64,000 bases of DNA from positions 34,020 to 98,019 of the forward strand of contig QANZ01017357.1 in NCBI GenBank assembly GCA_003254925.1. The letters run 5' to 3'. The stretch's first letter is position 1. Every line of letters begins with the position of its first letter. This DNA comes from Chamaecrista fasciculata (lineage: Eukaryota > Streptophyta > Magnoliopsida > Fabales > Fabaceae). The notes under the pieces are model-generated. The model made no database searches, was not told the DNA's origin, and saw only the letters and a program-made list of their open reading frames with translations. This document shows positions 10,953 through 22,133 of the stretch, piece by piece. A program made the translations under genes and the position numbers.

Positions 10953-13666
10953 ATGGCGACCTATAAATATCTGTGGACGCTTTTACCCTTATTGTTTCTC
11001 TCTGCGTTGTTCACCGTACGATCGGCAGATCACTACCTTTTACCGCAAAGCTTCAGATTACTACTGCCGGATTCTTCGCCGGAGAGGTATCTCCAGATAT
11101 CACCGAGTGGTGCGCCTTTCAAGATAGCTCTCTTCGCTGACTTACATTTCGGAGAGGCCGCCTCCACCGATTGGGGCCCACTTCAAGACGTAAACTCCAC
11201 TAGAGTCATGAATCAGGTGCTCCATGATGAAACTCCAGGTGATTATAACTTCGATTCTGAAATCTTTAACGACGACATAAGAAAGGTCCGTCAGTGGATT
11301 TTTTTTCTTTTTTTTTTGGTTTCTGATTTTTCGTATTCTTGGGTTTCAATTGCTAATGGAGTGAATTTTGTGTGAGTGTTGACAGATTTTGTCATATATC
11401 TTGGTGATGTGATTACGGCTAACGATATAATGATTCAAAATGCAAGCCTGTATTGGGATCAAGCAATTTCTCCAGCAAGAAACAGGGGAATACCATGGGC
11501 AAGTGTATTCGGCAACCACGATGATGCTCCATTTGTGTGGCCATTAGAGTGGTTCTCTTCATCTCGAGATCCTCCTATTCGCTGCCCTCCAGGTACGTCT
11601 TTATTATTTTTTAACTATTCGACTAAACTGCCGTATTAGTCCCTTCAAAATGACTTATCTTCTCAATTTTTTCCTGTAAGCATTTTAATTTAGGCCCTCA
11701 ATAATTATTTTTTCCAAATCATTCTTCTCGATCCTTTTATATGACTGACCAAACTGAGAAATTAGACATGTGACTTCAATAAATTGACGGATAACAATTA
11801 TTGGAGAAAAAAAATGAAAGAGTAGTTTAACTAATCGTTGTTGTTATGATCATGTATTCACTTGGAATGAAGATCAAAATTAAGCCCTAAAAGGCTAGAA
11901 TTATCTGTGACTGATCTTTGAGACTAAAACGCATTAATGAATCAATTGTAAGTATACATAGGCCAAAGCTGTTAGAAATAATTAGTTAGGTTTGATATTT
12001 CAGTTACTGTAAATAGGCTTTGTTATTAGCTTTATTCATTAGCTAATATGAGTCTATAAATACCATATTGTACGACACTTCAGACTTAATGAAAATACAC
12101 ATTCTATAATCATGGTATCAGAGCCAATACGTATAAGCTCATTAGGGAAAAACCAAAATGGCCGACTCCAGCGCTCAGAACTCTGAAGCAGCTAGCTTGC
12201 TGAAAGTCCTGTGAAGAATAAAAAATCGGTGTAGTTTGTGTTCAAATTTTTTTACTATACAAGGGCAGGGCAAACGTTACCGCTCTCACCCTCTTCTCCT
12301 AAGAGTAAATATATGGATATATCTTCATCTTGATTTTTCAGGAGTGGAAGAATGCAGCTTCAAGGGCACTGGACGGTTAGAGCTGATGAAAAATGAGATC
12401 AAGAACAATGCGTCATTCTCCATGAATGGTCCGACAGATCTTTGGCCAAGCGTATCCAACTATGTCCTTCAAATCTCATCATCAGATGATCCAAAGTCAC
12501 CAGTGGCTTTTCTTTACTTCCTTGGTTCTGGTGGAGGTTCCTATCCAGAAATCATTTCTAGTGCCCAAGCAGAATGGTTTCGGAACAAATCAGAAGAGAT
12601 TAATCCTGATTCAAGGTAGAAAAAGGGCATGGAATCATATATCCCCTTTCTTTAAAGCTAAGTGCTGCTCACCTAGCTAAGAATTATAGTTTTTTTAGGA
12701 AATTAATTGAACAACTTTGTTAATTTCTTATTTTTGTTCATTCATTAAAGACATCAAGTAAGATATTTTGAAAATCAGTTCATTACACTTTGTCTTTTCT
12801 TATTCATTTTCCACGTTTTTTCTTATCATCCAAAGTCTGACAGGATTCCTGAGATGATTTTCTGGCATATACCTAGTGAAGCCTATAAGGAAGTGGCTCC
12901 TAGGTCCGGTATACCCAAACCTTGTGTGGGATCAATCAACGAGGATGAGGTTGAAGCTCAAAAGGCTGAAACTGGCATCATGAAACTCCTTGAGGAAAGA
13001 ACTGCGGTCAAGGTTAGATCAAAGCCTGCTTGCCATATTAAGATATATGATCAACTGCACAATATCATACATGTAGGGCATAATTGTAAGCAATGTCAGA
13101 ATTGGATAATAGTTTGACTTCAAATGTATACACTGATCTGATATGTTCTATGTAATATAATCTAGTTTGGTGGTAAGATTATTCTTGGATTCCCTTGTTA
13201 CTGATTAGAACTTGTCACCATCAGAGTCTTGTTTACATGGGAAGTCTTCCAAAAACTCATGTTCTACAGTGATTCAATAAATGGACACGAGTGGGGTTGT
13301 GTTAAGTTGTTTTTCATTTCATATCTGCAGGCAATATTTGTCGGACACAACCATGGATTGGATTGGTGCTGCCCATACAAGAAACTATGGCTATGTTATG
13401 CTAGGCACACTGGCTATGGTGGCTATGGAAATTGGCCTAGAGGAGCTAGAATTTTAGAAATCACTCAGACGCCCTTTTCTCTTCGATCTTGGATTAGGAT
13501 GGAGGATGGCCAAGTTCACAGTGAAGTTGTCTTAAGTCAAGCAATACCAAGTCAAGCAATATCTATACAAGAGCAAACACTTAAAGAGATTTATACAGTA
13601 ATTTTTTTTTTCTGTTTTTTGTTTAATTTCTCTTTAATTAAGTTCCCATTTTTCAACATGCGGTGA
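10953..13666 (+). CDS. PAP16-like metallophosphoesterase, copy B, with extended C terminus
   Basis: Five exons (10953-11238, 11386-11592, 12342-12615, 12844-13012, 13331-13666) match copy A exon for exon and phase for phase, giving 423 residues. A signal peptide precedes the same ADLHFG, YLGD, GNHDD, FWHIP and GHNHG motifs, so the fold and metal site look intact. At the point where copy A stops (AGT TGA), copy B reads AGT CAA and continues for about 40 codons. These include short SQAI repeats and a very hydrophobic tail, [19 protein letters not shown]. This could be a genuine membrane-anchor-like tail or an untested stop loss. Intron 2 carries a Copia LTR fragment that copy A lacks. Expression of either copy cannot be judged from sequence. 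Confidence 0.87.
11970..12193 (+). mobile_element. truncated Copia-type retrotransposon: short LTR, primer-binding site and gag start
   Basis: A 143-bp LTR (11970-12112) begins TGTTAGAAATAATTAG, contains a TATAAATA box and ends TAATCA. It is followed at once by TGGTATCAGAGC, the initiator tRNA-Met primer-binding site. An ATG at 12158 opens a gag-like start ([13 protein letters not shown]), and the element then breaks off. Copy A lacks it at the equivalent intron position, so it inserted after the tandem duplication. Confidence 0.75.
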
Positions 13667-14170
13667 TGTAGAATTGTAGAATGTAGATAGTACCCGATTG
13701 CCCACATACTTCTCTTAGTTAATAGAAGTCAACTTTAGAATTCTTCATAATGTTTGATTGCCCAGACCTGACGAAAGAAAGGCAGAAGAAGAATCTAAAT
13801 TCAATAAAAAGGGAAGTATCCTTCTTCTATTGCTTGCATAGAACCCTGTTTGTGAAGAGAACTTTCATGAAGATGTACAGCATAACATCATATTCTTTTC
13901 CGACATGCCTCTGGTTATTTTTGTACGACTTATTGATGTAAATCTTAAGATTCTGAGAATTAGAGAATATATGCCACTGTAGAACCGATTATTCATTTAA
14001 CAGATGCTTGAACCTTTTATTTTTAATTTAAAATGTGATCCTTTCATATAAAAAAATAGGTTGTTTGGCCCCTCACTGTCAACTAGATAAGACTAGTTAG
14101 GGTGGAAGGAATACACTATATACCTTCACTATATAACATAATTGCAGTGATGGCATGATTCATTGTAGTA
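13667..14170. other. 3' flank of PAP16-like copy B
   Basis: This is non-coding and homologous to the 3' flank of copy A around 10380-10480. No further gene is seen. Confidence 0.5.
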
Positions 14171-14457
14171 GGACATGAAGTTATAATATATGACCTTTGG
14201 TTTTTTAATATTCAACATGCTTATGTGATATATCTTTCTTTTGACTGAACGTGATGATTGGCCGACCCACATGAAATGTGAACTTTTAAATCCATGTTTT
14301 TGTAATGAGAAATTTAGCAGGAGATGAAGCTATAATATTTGAACTCTAGTTTTAATTTTCAACATGCATAAGTGATATGACTTTCTTTTAACTGAACATG
14401 ATAATTGGCTGACCCACGTAAAATTTGAACTTTTAATTCGTGTTTCCAATTATGTAA
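14171..14457 (+). repeat. local tandem duplication of about 140 bp in the unit 2 3' flank
   Basis: About 14171-14310 and 14320-14457 are divergent copies of one unit, with shared phrases GATGAAGxTATAATAT, TTCAACATGC and GATxATTGGCxGACCCAC. A single related copy lies downstream of PAP16 copy A at about 10480-10620, so the extra duplication happened only in unit 2. Confidence 0.65.
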
Positions 14458-14890
14458 AGTTGGGGTTATTTGAAGTTTAAAAAGTTTTAGAGAGAGACGG
14501 TGAAAGAGAAAATGCAAGTCTTACGTATTTGATTATTTTAATATATGAAAATTTCTCTCTCAATTTCTTATTTCTCTCTAAACTTCACAAAGTTCACAAA
14601 ACCTCCACTTTAGAAGATCCAAACCAGAAATAGTAGGGTCTTATTAAACCAAGAACAATAATAGCTAAATGATCTTTGGCTAGTTGAGAATATAATTTAG
14701 AGACAGTTCAATGAATAAGGGGTCAAAAATCAGCTGCTGAATTAACAAAGCTTGTTATTGCATTAGTTAGTGAATGCTTTTCTATAATTCTGCTTGAATA
14801 AACATTTTGGTCTGTCCCACTACAAATAAACTCACAGCTCAACAGTTAAAATAGACAAATCAAAGTTCTAAAAAATCCTTCATATTCAAT

Positions 14891-14933
14891 ACCCTGTTGG
14901 GTCTTTCGGCCAAAAAAAAAACCCTGTTGGGTC
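14891..14933 (+). mobile_element. micro-insertion: GGCC-poly(A) 17-nt insert with 13-bp duplication
   Basis: ACCCTGTTGGGTC occurs perfectly at 14891-14903 and 14921-14933. The insert is TTTCGGCC followed by nine A. Confidence 0.75.
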
Positions 14934-16459
14934 ATTCAAAGTTGAAACAGCAGGAAAGCGACTTCTTTCTTCCTGTTAGACAACTAATGAAAGGGAAAAG
15001 TATTTTATAGAATTCAGTGCATTCACAACTTTTCTTGGACACCTTACCCTTGTTCATGGACCACTCTAAGAATTAGGAGGGCTCCAGTTTAAATTCTATG
15101 TTAAGTCAAAAACATGCTCACATGAAGTATCATACAGAAGACTGGGTCCAACTTTCATATAAAAATTAATAACTCATTGCCTCATTGAAAAATCCAAGTA
15201 AACATTCATACACTTCTTTTTCCAATGATTTCAGCAGGAAAACAGAACTCCGCTGGATTGTTCTAAATTTACAGCTTGTAAGTTAAATCATATGGAAGCA
15301 AGGGTGGTTCAAGTATTTATTGAAATGCTGACTCTGTAGCGAACAATGATTTATCATTTATGTGAATGAGTTCACCATTGTCTTTGATGTGTCACTTTCA
15401 CCCAAGATTCTTTGTCTTTTTCCTCTCAAATTTCACATACGATTTTTAAACCCATGTACATATGTATAGTCAACGGATAATGTGTATTTGTAATATGTAG
15501 AGGAACAAGGAGCATGTCCCACAACCAACGGCAACAGTTTTAACTTATGACCTATCTAATCTAAGCCTTGGCTGCTCTGAATCCTGTAATAGAAACCACA
15601 AGGGAATAATATTTAATGGGTGTAAGTGTAATTCTTCACTTATTGTAAGACATAATAATCACCCCCACCATAAATGTAAATTCACAGACAAATGCACTTA
15701 TGAATGCCCTTGTGTACATAAGATTTGACATTTTATATCTAAAATTTGACTCAGTTTGAATCAGAACAACTCTAGTTAAGTATGATTAAAATAATTATTA
15801 CTTCTAGTCTATCACTTCAATTAATGAGAATTTATCCTCACAGTGAAATATTATAGAGCTGGAATAACAATGCCAAATATAACTCCAATGGCATGTGCAT
15901 GTCACATGTGGTGCAGTCTTCATTTCAAGCTCTGACAAATGGATAATATATAGTTAGGTGTAGGATGTGCAACTTAGAACCATGGAAAGGTTAAACGTAA
16001 ACATTCGAGTGGCGTGGAATTTGTCAAGTGGGTCTCGGTAATGAATAATTCATCAACAAACACCGTTTTAAAAAAAATACTACGAAATTGATTTATTGTC
16101 AAGTACATACCAAATGTTCCGTTTAGTCAAAAGAAAAGAATAAATGTGTTGTTAGGTGTGTGCTTTTAAACAAGAATAGAGTATTGACCCTCCACCACCT
16201 AATCACAAAGTTTAAAGAACAACACATTTTTCAATACTAAGTTGCACTAAGTTCAAATTTTCCCATCCTATTTTCCGTGATCCCTATGATTTAGCTCATA
16301 AAATATATAATTATAATTAATTTGGTTTTTTCCTAAAATATTAATTCAAATTTAACAGTAAATATGAATTTTTAACCTCAATTAAGTAAATTTAAAATTA
16401 CATCAAATTTATTATTAAGTTTCAATTGATATCTTTAAAAATTGGATTGAATTCATTGT
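14934..16459. other. intergenic DNA, nothing recognised
   Basis: The stretch is AT-rich with no gene, RNA gene or bounded repeat that I can support. Confidence 0.5.
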
Positions 16460-16469
16460 AATGGTATCT

Positions 16470-17046
16470 AGGGGTGTTCATTGGGTTGGGCCAACCCGCC
16501 AACCCGCTCAAACCAACCCAACCCACTAGTTTGGGTTGGTTTGGGTTGGGCTGACGGGTTGGTTTGGGTTCAAAAAGTTGAGCCCGTTGTGGTTTGGGTT
16601 GGGCTGCGGTTTTCAAGATTTTGAGCCCGCTCAACCCAACCCAACCCGCCGGCCTGCAAAAATATTAAATAAAAAATAAAATTAATTTTTATTTAGTCAA
16701 AATTATATTTTAATATCACAAATAATATTATTTTTACAATTTGGTCAATTAATAAATTTTTATTCTCAATTTAGTCCATAAAAAACAAATTGTGAAGGAC
16801 CAAATTAAAGAAAAAAAATTTAAGAGGGACCAAATTTTTTATAAAATAAATATATAAAAAATAAAAAAATTAGTATGGGCTAACCCGCCAACCCAACCCA
16901 AACCAACCCGCCACTGTTTGGTTTGGGTTGGTTTGGGTTGATTCAATTATTTTCTTTAGCCCAACCCAACCCAATCCGCCAAATAAATTAGTGAGCCTGA
17001 ACCAACCCGCCCTAAACCCAACCCAACCCAGCCCGTGAACACCCCT
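16470..17046. mobile_element. MULE-type MITE rich in GGGTTGG motifs
   Basis: The ends AGGGGTGTTCA and TGAACACCCCT are perfect inverted repeats. The element is flanked by a perfect 10-bp duplication, AATGGTATCT (16460-16469 and 17047-17056), which fits Mutator-type transposition. The left subterminal region is packed with GGGTTGG units and the right with CCAACCC, so the ends can pair extensively. The core is AT-rich and encodes no transposase. Confidence 0.85.
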
Positions 17047-17056
17047 AATGGTATCT

Positions 17057-18099
17057 TTCACATTCAGGGACTAAATCGTATAATTTCATTTTTCAAGAAT
17101 TAAATTGAGACATTTATCATTTTTAGGGACTAAATCATTATAATTTATTCTAAAAAATAATGGCTATGGAAGGCCATGCTTGTGGTTCTTCCGGAGGGAG
17201 CTGAAGGCGTAAGTTCAGAAAGTGGTTTTAGTAAGTTTGACAAAAGAGGACACATATGAAAGTGACCTTAGCAGTTGCAAAAATTGACATATGGAGAAGA
17301 GAGAGAGATGGAGGACCCCATGAAGTTGAATGGAATAGCCTTTTGAGTCACCAGTCATGGAAGGGAGGCTAATAAGTAACAACTGCATTGGCCACATCAT
17401 TACAGGGGTCAATCCTATTAATTCTAAAATGCATCTCCCATTGCACTTCTTGCTTCCAAAAAAACTCACTTTTTTGAGGACCATTTCGATTGATGGTACT
17501 CGAAAATGAACTAGAAATAATTTGACACTGATGACATAAACAAGAAACCCGCGTTAGGTGTTTTGTCCATTCCTGTCTTTAGAAAAATGGTCGGCAATGT
17601 CTTGTACAAATGGTTTTGGGAACTTGCATTTGTAGAGTAACTGAGTAAGAGTTTGCTGGTTTTTCTATCTGTTTTTAGTAAACCCAGTTTTCTCCTTGGT
17701 TAACTTCAGCATGATTGCTGTTTTTCAGGCACACTGGGAAAGGTGAGTTTAGTTTCTTGAAGTGTCCTTTTTTTTTTTTCTTTTTCTGGAAATTACTGAA
17801 ATACTTATACTTGACTAATACCCTTATCTGGGGGAACTTTCTTTGTTCAATTCAGTGCCTTTTTTCTATTCAGGTTAGATTCCAGTACTGCTCAGCCAGT
17901 AAATGAAAGTAACTCATTATGAATGTTTTGTCAGTGTTAGCATTTACAGTTAGTTCTTCATGTTGAGCATATAAGCATATATTAATTACTCTCTGAAATC
18001 ATGAAAACATGAATATACTACCGTCTATAAATATCACTTTACTGGCCTTTTTTCCTCTTTCTTGAACATCAAGTATAGGATGTGGCTGAGGAGTAGAGA
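17057..18099 (+). other. upstream region of the IQD gene
   Basis: No separate gene is visible. The region probably holds the promoter and 5' leader of the IQD gene. A CAG/GTGAG-like site near 17728-17745 may mark a leader intron, but this is not secure. Confidence 0.4.
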
Positions 18100-18147
18100 A
18101 TGGTGATTGGAGAATTTGGTGTGTATGTTGCAATAATCCTTAATGTC

Positions 18148-20151
18148 ATGGCAAAGTGGAACTGCTGGTTTGGATGGTGTAAAAGGCTCTTAACTTCTGA
18201 GTCAAAGCCAAAAGTAAGTCCATGAATACATTTTTGTATAGTACATGATTACCAAATAGTACCCAAAAGTCTGGTGATATATATGATACGATACATCTTC
18301 ATCTGTTATCTCAGAACTCAAAGAAATTGAGATGGAGTCATGGAAGGGTGAAGCTGAAACAGTGTCCTACAATCACAGAAGCAGATAAAACACTAAATGA
18401 AGCAAGAGAAGAACAGAGAAAGCATGCTTTGACAGTGGCCATTGCAACAGCAGCAGCTGCAGAGGCTGCAGTTGCTGCTGCTCATGCTGCTGCTGAAGTT
18501 GTGAGGCTCACAGGTGCTTCTCGTTCGTATTCTTATTTGTCGAAAGGAGACAGAAATTTGGCTGCCACAAAGATTCAAAGCGCATACCGTGCACATCTAG
18601 TAAGCTTCCACAGAGCTTTGTTATTTTTCTGTAAAAATAAACGAACAAGAAACCAGCAGGAAAGGACTAGTACTTCATAAAGTGATGAACTTGTGTTGAA
18701 TCTCTACTAGGAGATATGCTTACATTTAGTGTCCGTATCTCGAACAGGATTTCCTTCGGTGAATGATATATTTGCTTTCTGATCAGCCACAAAAAGCTAG
18801 GTAGTCAGGCTATTTCTTCCAAACATATTATCACTTCCATTCTAGCAAATTTTAAGAAGTTAAAAAAATCATATAACTAGATATTGTCATTTTCTGGCTT
18901 TCATAATTACTCCTTATTTACTTTCTGATCTGTGTTCTCAAGTTTTTACAGTAACTGTGATTAATTGTGTTTGTGAATATAAGTAGACATGCTTGTACTC
19001 ACTTGAAGTTGAAATTTTAATTGGGAATGAAAAAGGCTAGGAAAGCATTAAAAGCATTGAAGGGAATTGTAAGACTGCAAGCTATAGTTCGCGGTCGAGC
19101 TGTGAGACGACAAATGCTGAAAACAACGCAGAATTTGCCCTCCAACTCAAACAAGCAGGTTGGAATCCAGAAAATAAGTGATTCTCCAAATGGAATCAAC
19201 AAAGATGACAAGAACAAACAGCTTCAAAAGCAGAAAAAGAAGTTGGAAGAGACTGAAATAGAGGTGAAGTATACAGAATCATCAACAACCTAGAACAATC
19301 TCTATTGATCTATTTCCCAATAGGGGAAAAAGATAATAAAAAAAAACTAATGAAACACTGATTTATATTTCTTCAGCTTTAATTCTTTTGTTCTAATTCT
19401 TTCAATTATTTCATCACAGACTGATAGCCAGAGTCAAAGAACTTGGGATTGCAGCTTGCTCTCCAAAGAGGACAGTGAAACCATACGGTTAAAAAAGCAA
19501 GAGGCTATTTTCAAAAGGGAGCGCATGAAACAGTATTCTTTCTCTCACAGGGTAATACTAATCTCATTCAATATAACATTTTTTGTTGATAAGATTAGCC
19601 AAGTCCGATCCCATTATGCATCTAAGAATTTCCATGCAAAACCATTTTTCTAGGAGAGAAAAATTTCTCACATGATGGAAGACTCCATGCAAAATAAGGA
19701 ATTTGGAGGAGAGAGCTGCCGTACTCTAGGACAATGGCTAGATAAAGAAAAATCTAATGGAAATGTGTTTCATAAAATAGCTATGAGGGAATGGTGTGAC
19801 CATGATTCATCATCACAAGTTGTCACACAGAAGAAGAATGTGAAAATAGAAGAACATTTGCAAGAAGATGATGAAGTGACTTCACAGATTTCATTCCCAA
19901 GGAAGTCATGTTCTCGTGTGAAGAAAAGTTTAGTTGGAGATGATAATTGTTCCATGCCAAATTCTCCAGTTTTTCCCACTTACATGGCTGTGACAGAATC
20001 TGTGAAAGCAAAGGCAAGATCCGCGAGCACGCCGAAGCAAAGAACAGGATTTCTGGATGTTTGCTATGATCAGAGTGATTCTCAAAGGGAATCCATATCT
20101 TTTAGTTATTCTTGCTATGGTGCAAGTACTAGTTCCAATGGCAAAAAATGA
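18148..20151 (+). CDS. IQ67-domain (IQD) calmodulin-binding protein
   Basis: Five exons (18148-18213, 18315-18599, 19036-19263, 19420-19551, 19654-20151) give 402 basic residues. IQD proteins bind calmodulin and act as scaffolds at microtubules, membranes and in the nucleus. The IQ67 region starts at about residue 104 ([13 protein letters not shown]) and continues [20 protein letters not shown]. It is split by a phase-0 intron at the position typical of the family. An alanine-rich helix precedes it, and a conserved [20 protein letters not shown] block follows. The C-terminal part is serine-rich and probably disordered. The start [14 protein letters not shown] resembles the IQD10-12 subgroup. 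An in-frame ATG lies 48 bp upstream at 18100 and would add 16 hydrophobic residues. Subgroup assignment is from memory of the family. Confidence 0.88.
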
Positions 20152-20802
20152 AGCTTCTTCTCAGAAAAGAAGTCATTATTAGAAGATGTTGAATCTGATC
20201 TGATGCATGTTTTGGTGAAGTAATTAGAAGGGTGAAGGAGCAAATTTAATTTACTAGGCTCATTTTACGTGAGACACAACACACTGATGAACTTTTTCAC
20301 CTCACATTTTGGCAAAATATTTCATGTTATTGATTGTACTGAAATAATGACTTTATTATTTTGGAGAAAAACTGGAGGAAAATTGATGAAAGATGCATAT
20401 GGGCACCGCTAACATCCCAATATCAGCAGTTTTACAAACATTGATCTTTTTGTTATTATAAATCTACAATTTGTTCATAAAGTTTAGAAATTATATATAT
20501 ATATATATATCCAAACTCAAACTCAGTCTCATAAGATGAATTGATGAAATATACAAATATAGGTATTTGATCATTTCTAATTTCTCAAGATAATGAACAA
20601 GAAAAGACATTAATAGTCGGGTCCAATTTTTCCATAATGTTTGATTAATTCAAATTTGGGCCTGAGATTCGCTCCCATAAATCTGGGCCTTAGATTCAGT
20701 CTAAAACAATTTTGGGCCCGAGACTAGCCGGTGACTCACGTCACATGAGATTGCAAGTGGCTTGAACGGGTAATTTCTTTTTAAGTTTTTAGGCAAGTAA
20801 AT

Positions 20803-20846
20803 TACTAAGATTTTGGGCTTTCAAAAAAAAAAATACTGGGATTTTG
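20803..20846 (+). mobile_element. micro-insertion with imperfect 13-bp duplication
   Basis: TACTAAGATTTTG and TACTGGGATTTTG (11 of 13 identical) flank an insert that ends TTTC and eleven A. Confidence 0.45.
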
Positions 20847-21180
20847 TGGTACATATAAAATTTGTAAGAAAAAAAAAAAAAGAAAAGCTGTGTTGGAAAC
20901 TAAAAACTTTTGTAAGTATTTTAAATTTATCTTCAAATTTATGTAGTACAATACTCACATTAGGCACTTAGGGGCTCAACTAAAACAATGCAAGTGATTG
21001 CAAGACAAATTACAATTATATATTATGTGAATTTTTTTATCGTTGTCTAATTTTTAAAGTTTTGTCTAGACTAATCTAACCTTGACCATGTCCTGCAACT
21101 AATTATAGTAGAAGAGTCTCTCAATAAAAGTGATCGCACTTACAAAATTTTGAATTCATAATCTTATTTAAGCAATATCA

Positions 21181-21222
21181 AACTGCATACTACTCTAATA
21201 AAAAAAAAAACTGCTTACTACT
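21181..21222 (+). mobile_element. micro-insertion with 14-bp duplication
   Basis: AACTGCATACTACT and AACTGCTTACTACT (13 of 14) flank a CTAAT-poly(A) insert. Confidence 0.5.
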
Positions 21223-21374
21223 TAAACTTAAACTAACTCTACGTGGACATATATTATGTGATTTGATAAATGGTTGAGATTAAAAACAAGACAATATATG
21301 ATTTATAATAAGTCATTCTAATTCTTTAAAATTATCAATTATTAATTGCTTTTAATTTTTTATATATATAAAAA

Positions 21375-21514
21375 AGAGATTGGTAATGATTATCTATAAA
21401 ATATGTTACTAATATGTGATAAATAGTTTATGCACCAAACAAAAAAAAAAAGAGATTGGTAATGATTATCTATAAAATATGTTACTAATATGTGATAAAT
21501 AGTTTATGCACCAA
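21375..21514 (+). repeat. 64-bp direct duplication separated by an A-run
   Basis: 21375-21438 and 21451-21514 are identical over 64 bp, beginning AGAGATTGGTAATG and ending TTATGCACCAA. They are separated by ACAAAAAAAAAA. The layout is that of the micro-insertions, but the duplicated target is much longer. It could equally be a simple tandem duplication. Confidence 0.7.
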
Positions 21515-21806
21515 CAAACAAAAACTAAACCAATCAAAAGTATATATCTTGGCGTCAACAAATCAAATGATTAACCTAGGCAATAATTACAGTTATAATA
21601 TCACCAGTGAAAGAGGTTGATCAATAGATCAAGTCTCTTCTTGAAATCTTATGTTGTTGTCTATTAAAAATAATCCTATTTGAAATATTATCAAATAACA
21701 AATATATAGATACATTTAAACTTCAATTTTTTATGTCACATTGTCACGAGAGACTAAATTTAAAATTCTCTCCCTCGGATACACTTCAGATATATATATA
21801 TATATA

Positions 21807-21971
21807 CTAGGGGCTTTGCGTGTCATAACGGGCACGCAAATATTAGGGATCAAAATGAAATTGATAGTAAATATTATGGACCTAAGTGAGGTTTTGGCCT
21901 AAAAGAAATAAATTCTAACATTATAGAGAAAAAAGGACGACCAGAAAGGAGTGAAGTCATATAATATAAGA
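21807..21971 (-). mobile_element. mini-Helitron, copy 1 (165 bp)
   Basis: On the minus strand it begins TCTTATATTATATG and ends with an 8-bp-stem hairpin region followed about 8 nt later by CTAG. It lies between A and T host bases. These are Helitron hallmarks (5' TC, 3' hairpin plus CTRR, AT target, no duplication). The hairpin has two mismatches here. Confidence 0.75.
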
Positions 21972-22083
21972 TATATATATATATATATATATAATTAAAT
22001 TTAATCTCTACCATGAAAGTGAGATTTCTCTCGATCACGACCTTCAATATTGGGGGAACAGTAGTATTAGTTTATCATTATCA

Positions 22084-22133
22084 AATATCAATATCAGTAT
22101 GTACCAAAAAAAAAACAATATCAATATCAGTAT
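22084..22133 (+). mobile_element. micro-insertion with perfect 17-bp duplication
   Basis: AATATCAATATCAGTAT occurs at 22084-22100 and 22117-22133. The insert is GTACC, ten A and C. Confidence 0.7.

Larger units (their letters stand above)
7580..14830 (+). repeat. tandem segmental duplication containing the two PAP16-like genes
   Basis: Homology between the two units is not confined to exons. The introns correspond. The 3' flanks also align: the phrase TTCTGAGAATTAGAGAATA occurs near 10396 and 13950, and a TTAGTTAGxGAxTGCTTTTCTATAA phrase occurs near 10796 and 14763. Unit 1 runs from about 7580 to 10870 and unit 2 from about 10870 to 14830. The duplication therefore carried promoter, gene and 3' flank together. 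Confidence 0.8.

Noticed and set aside
11239..11285. Possible longer exon 1 of PAP16 copy B, reading on into [13 protein letters not shown]
   Set aside because: Using the later GT would put exon 2 out of frame; the first GT at 11239 matches the splice in copy A.
16500..17040. GGGTTGG/CCAACCC arrays as interstitial telomere repeats
   Set aside because: The unit is not the plant telomere heptamer, and the arrays lie inside an element with inverted ends and a target duplication.
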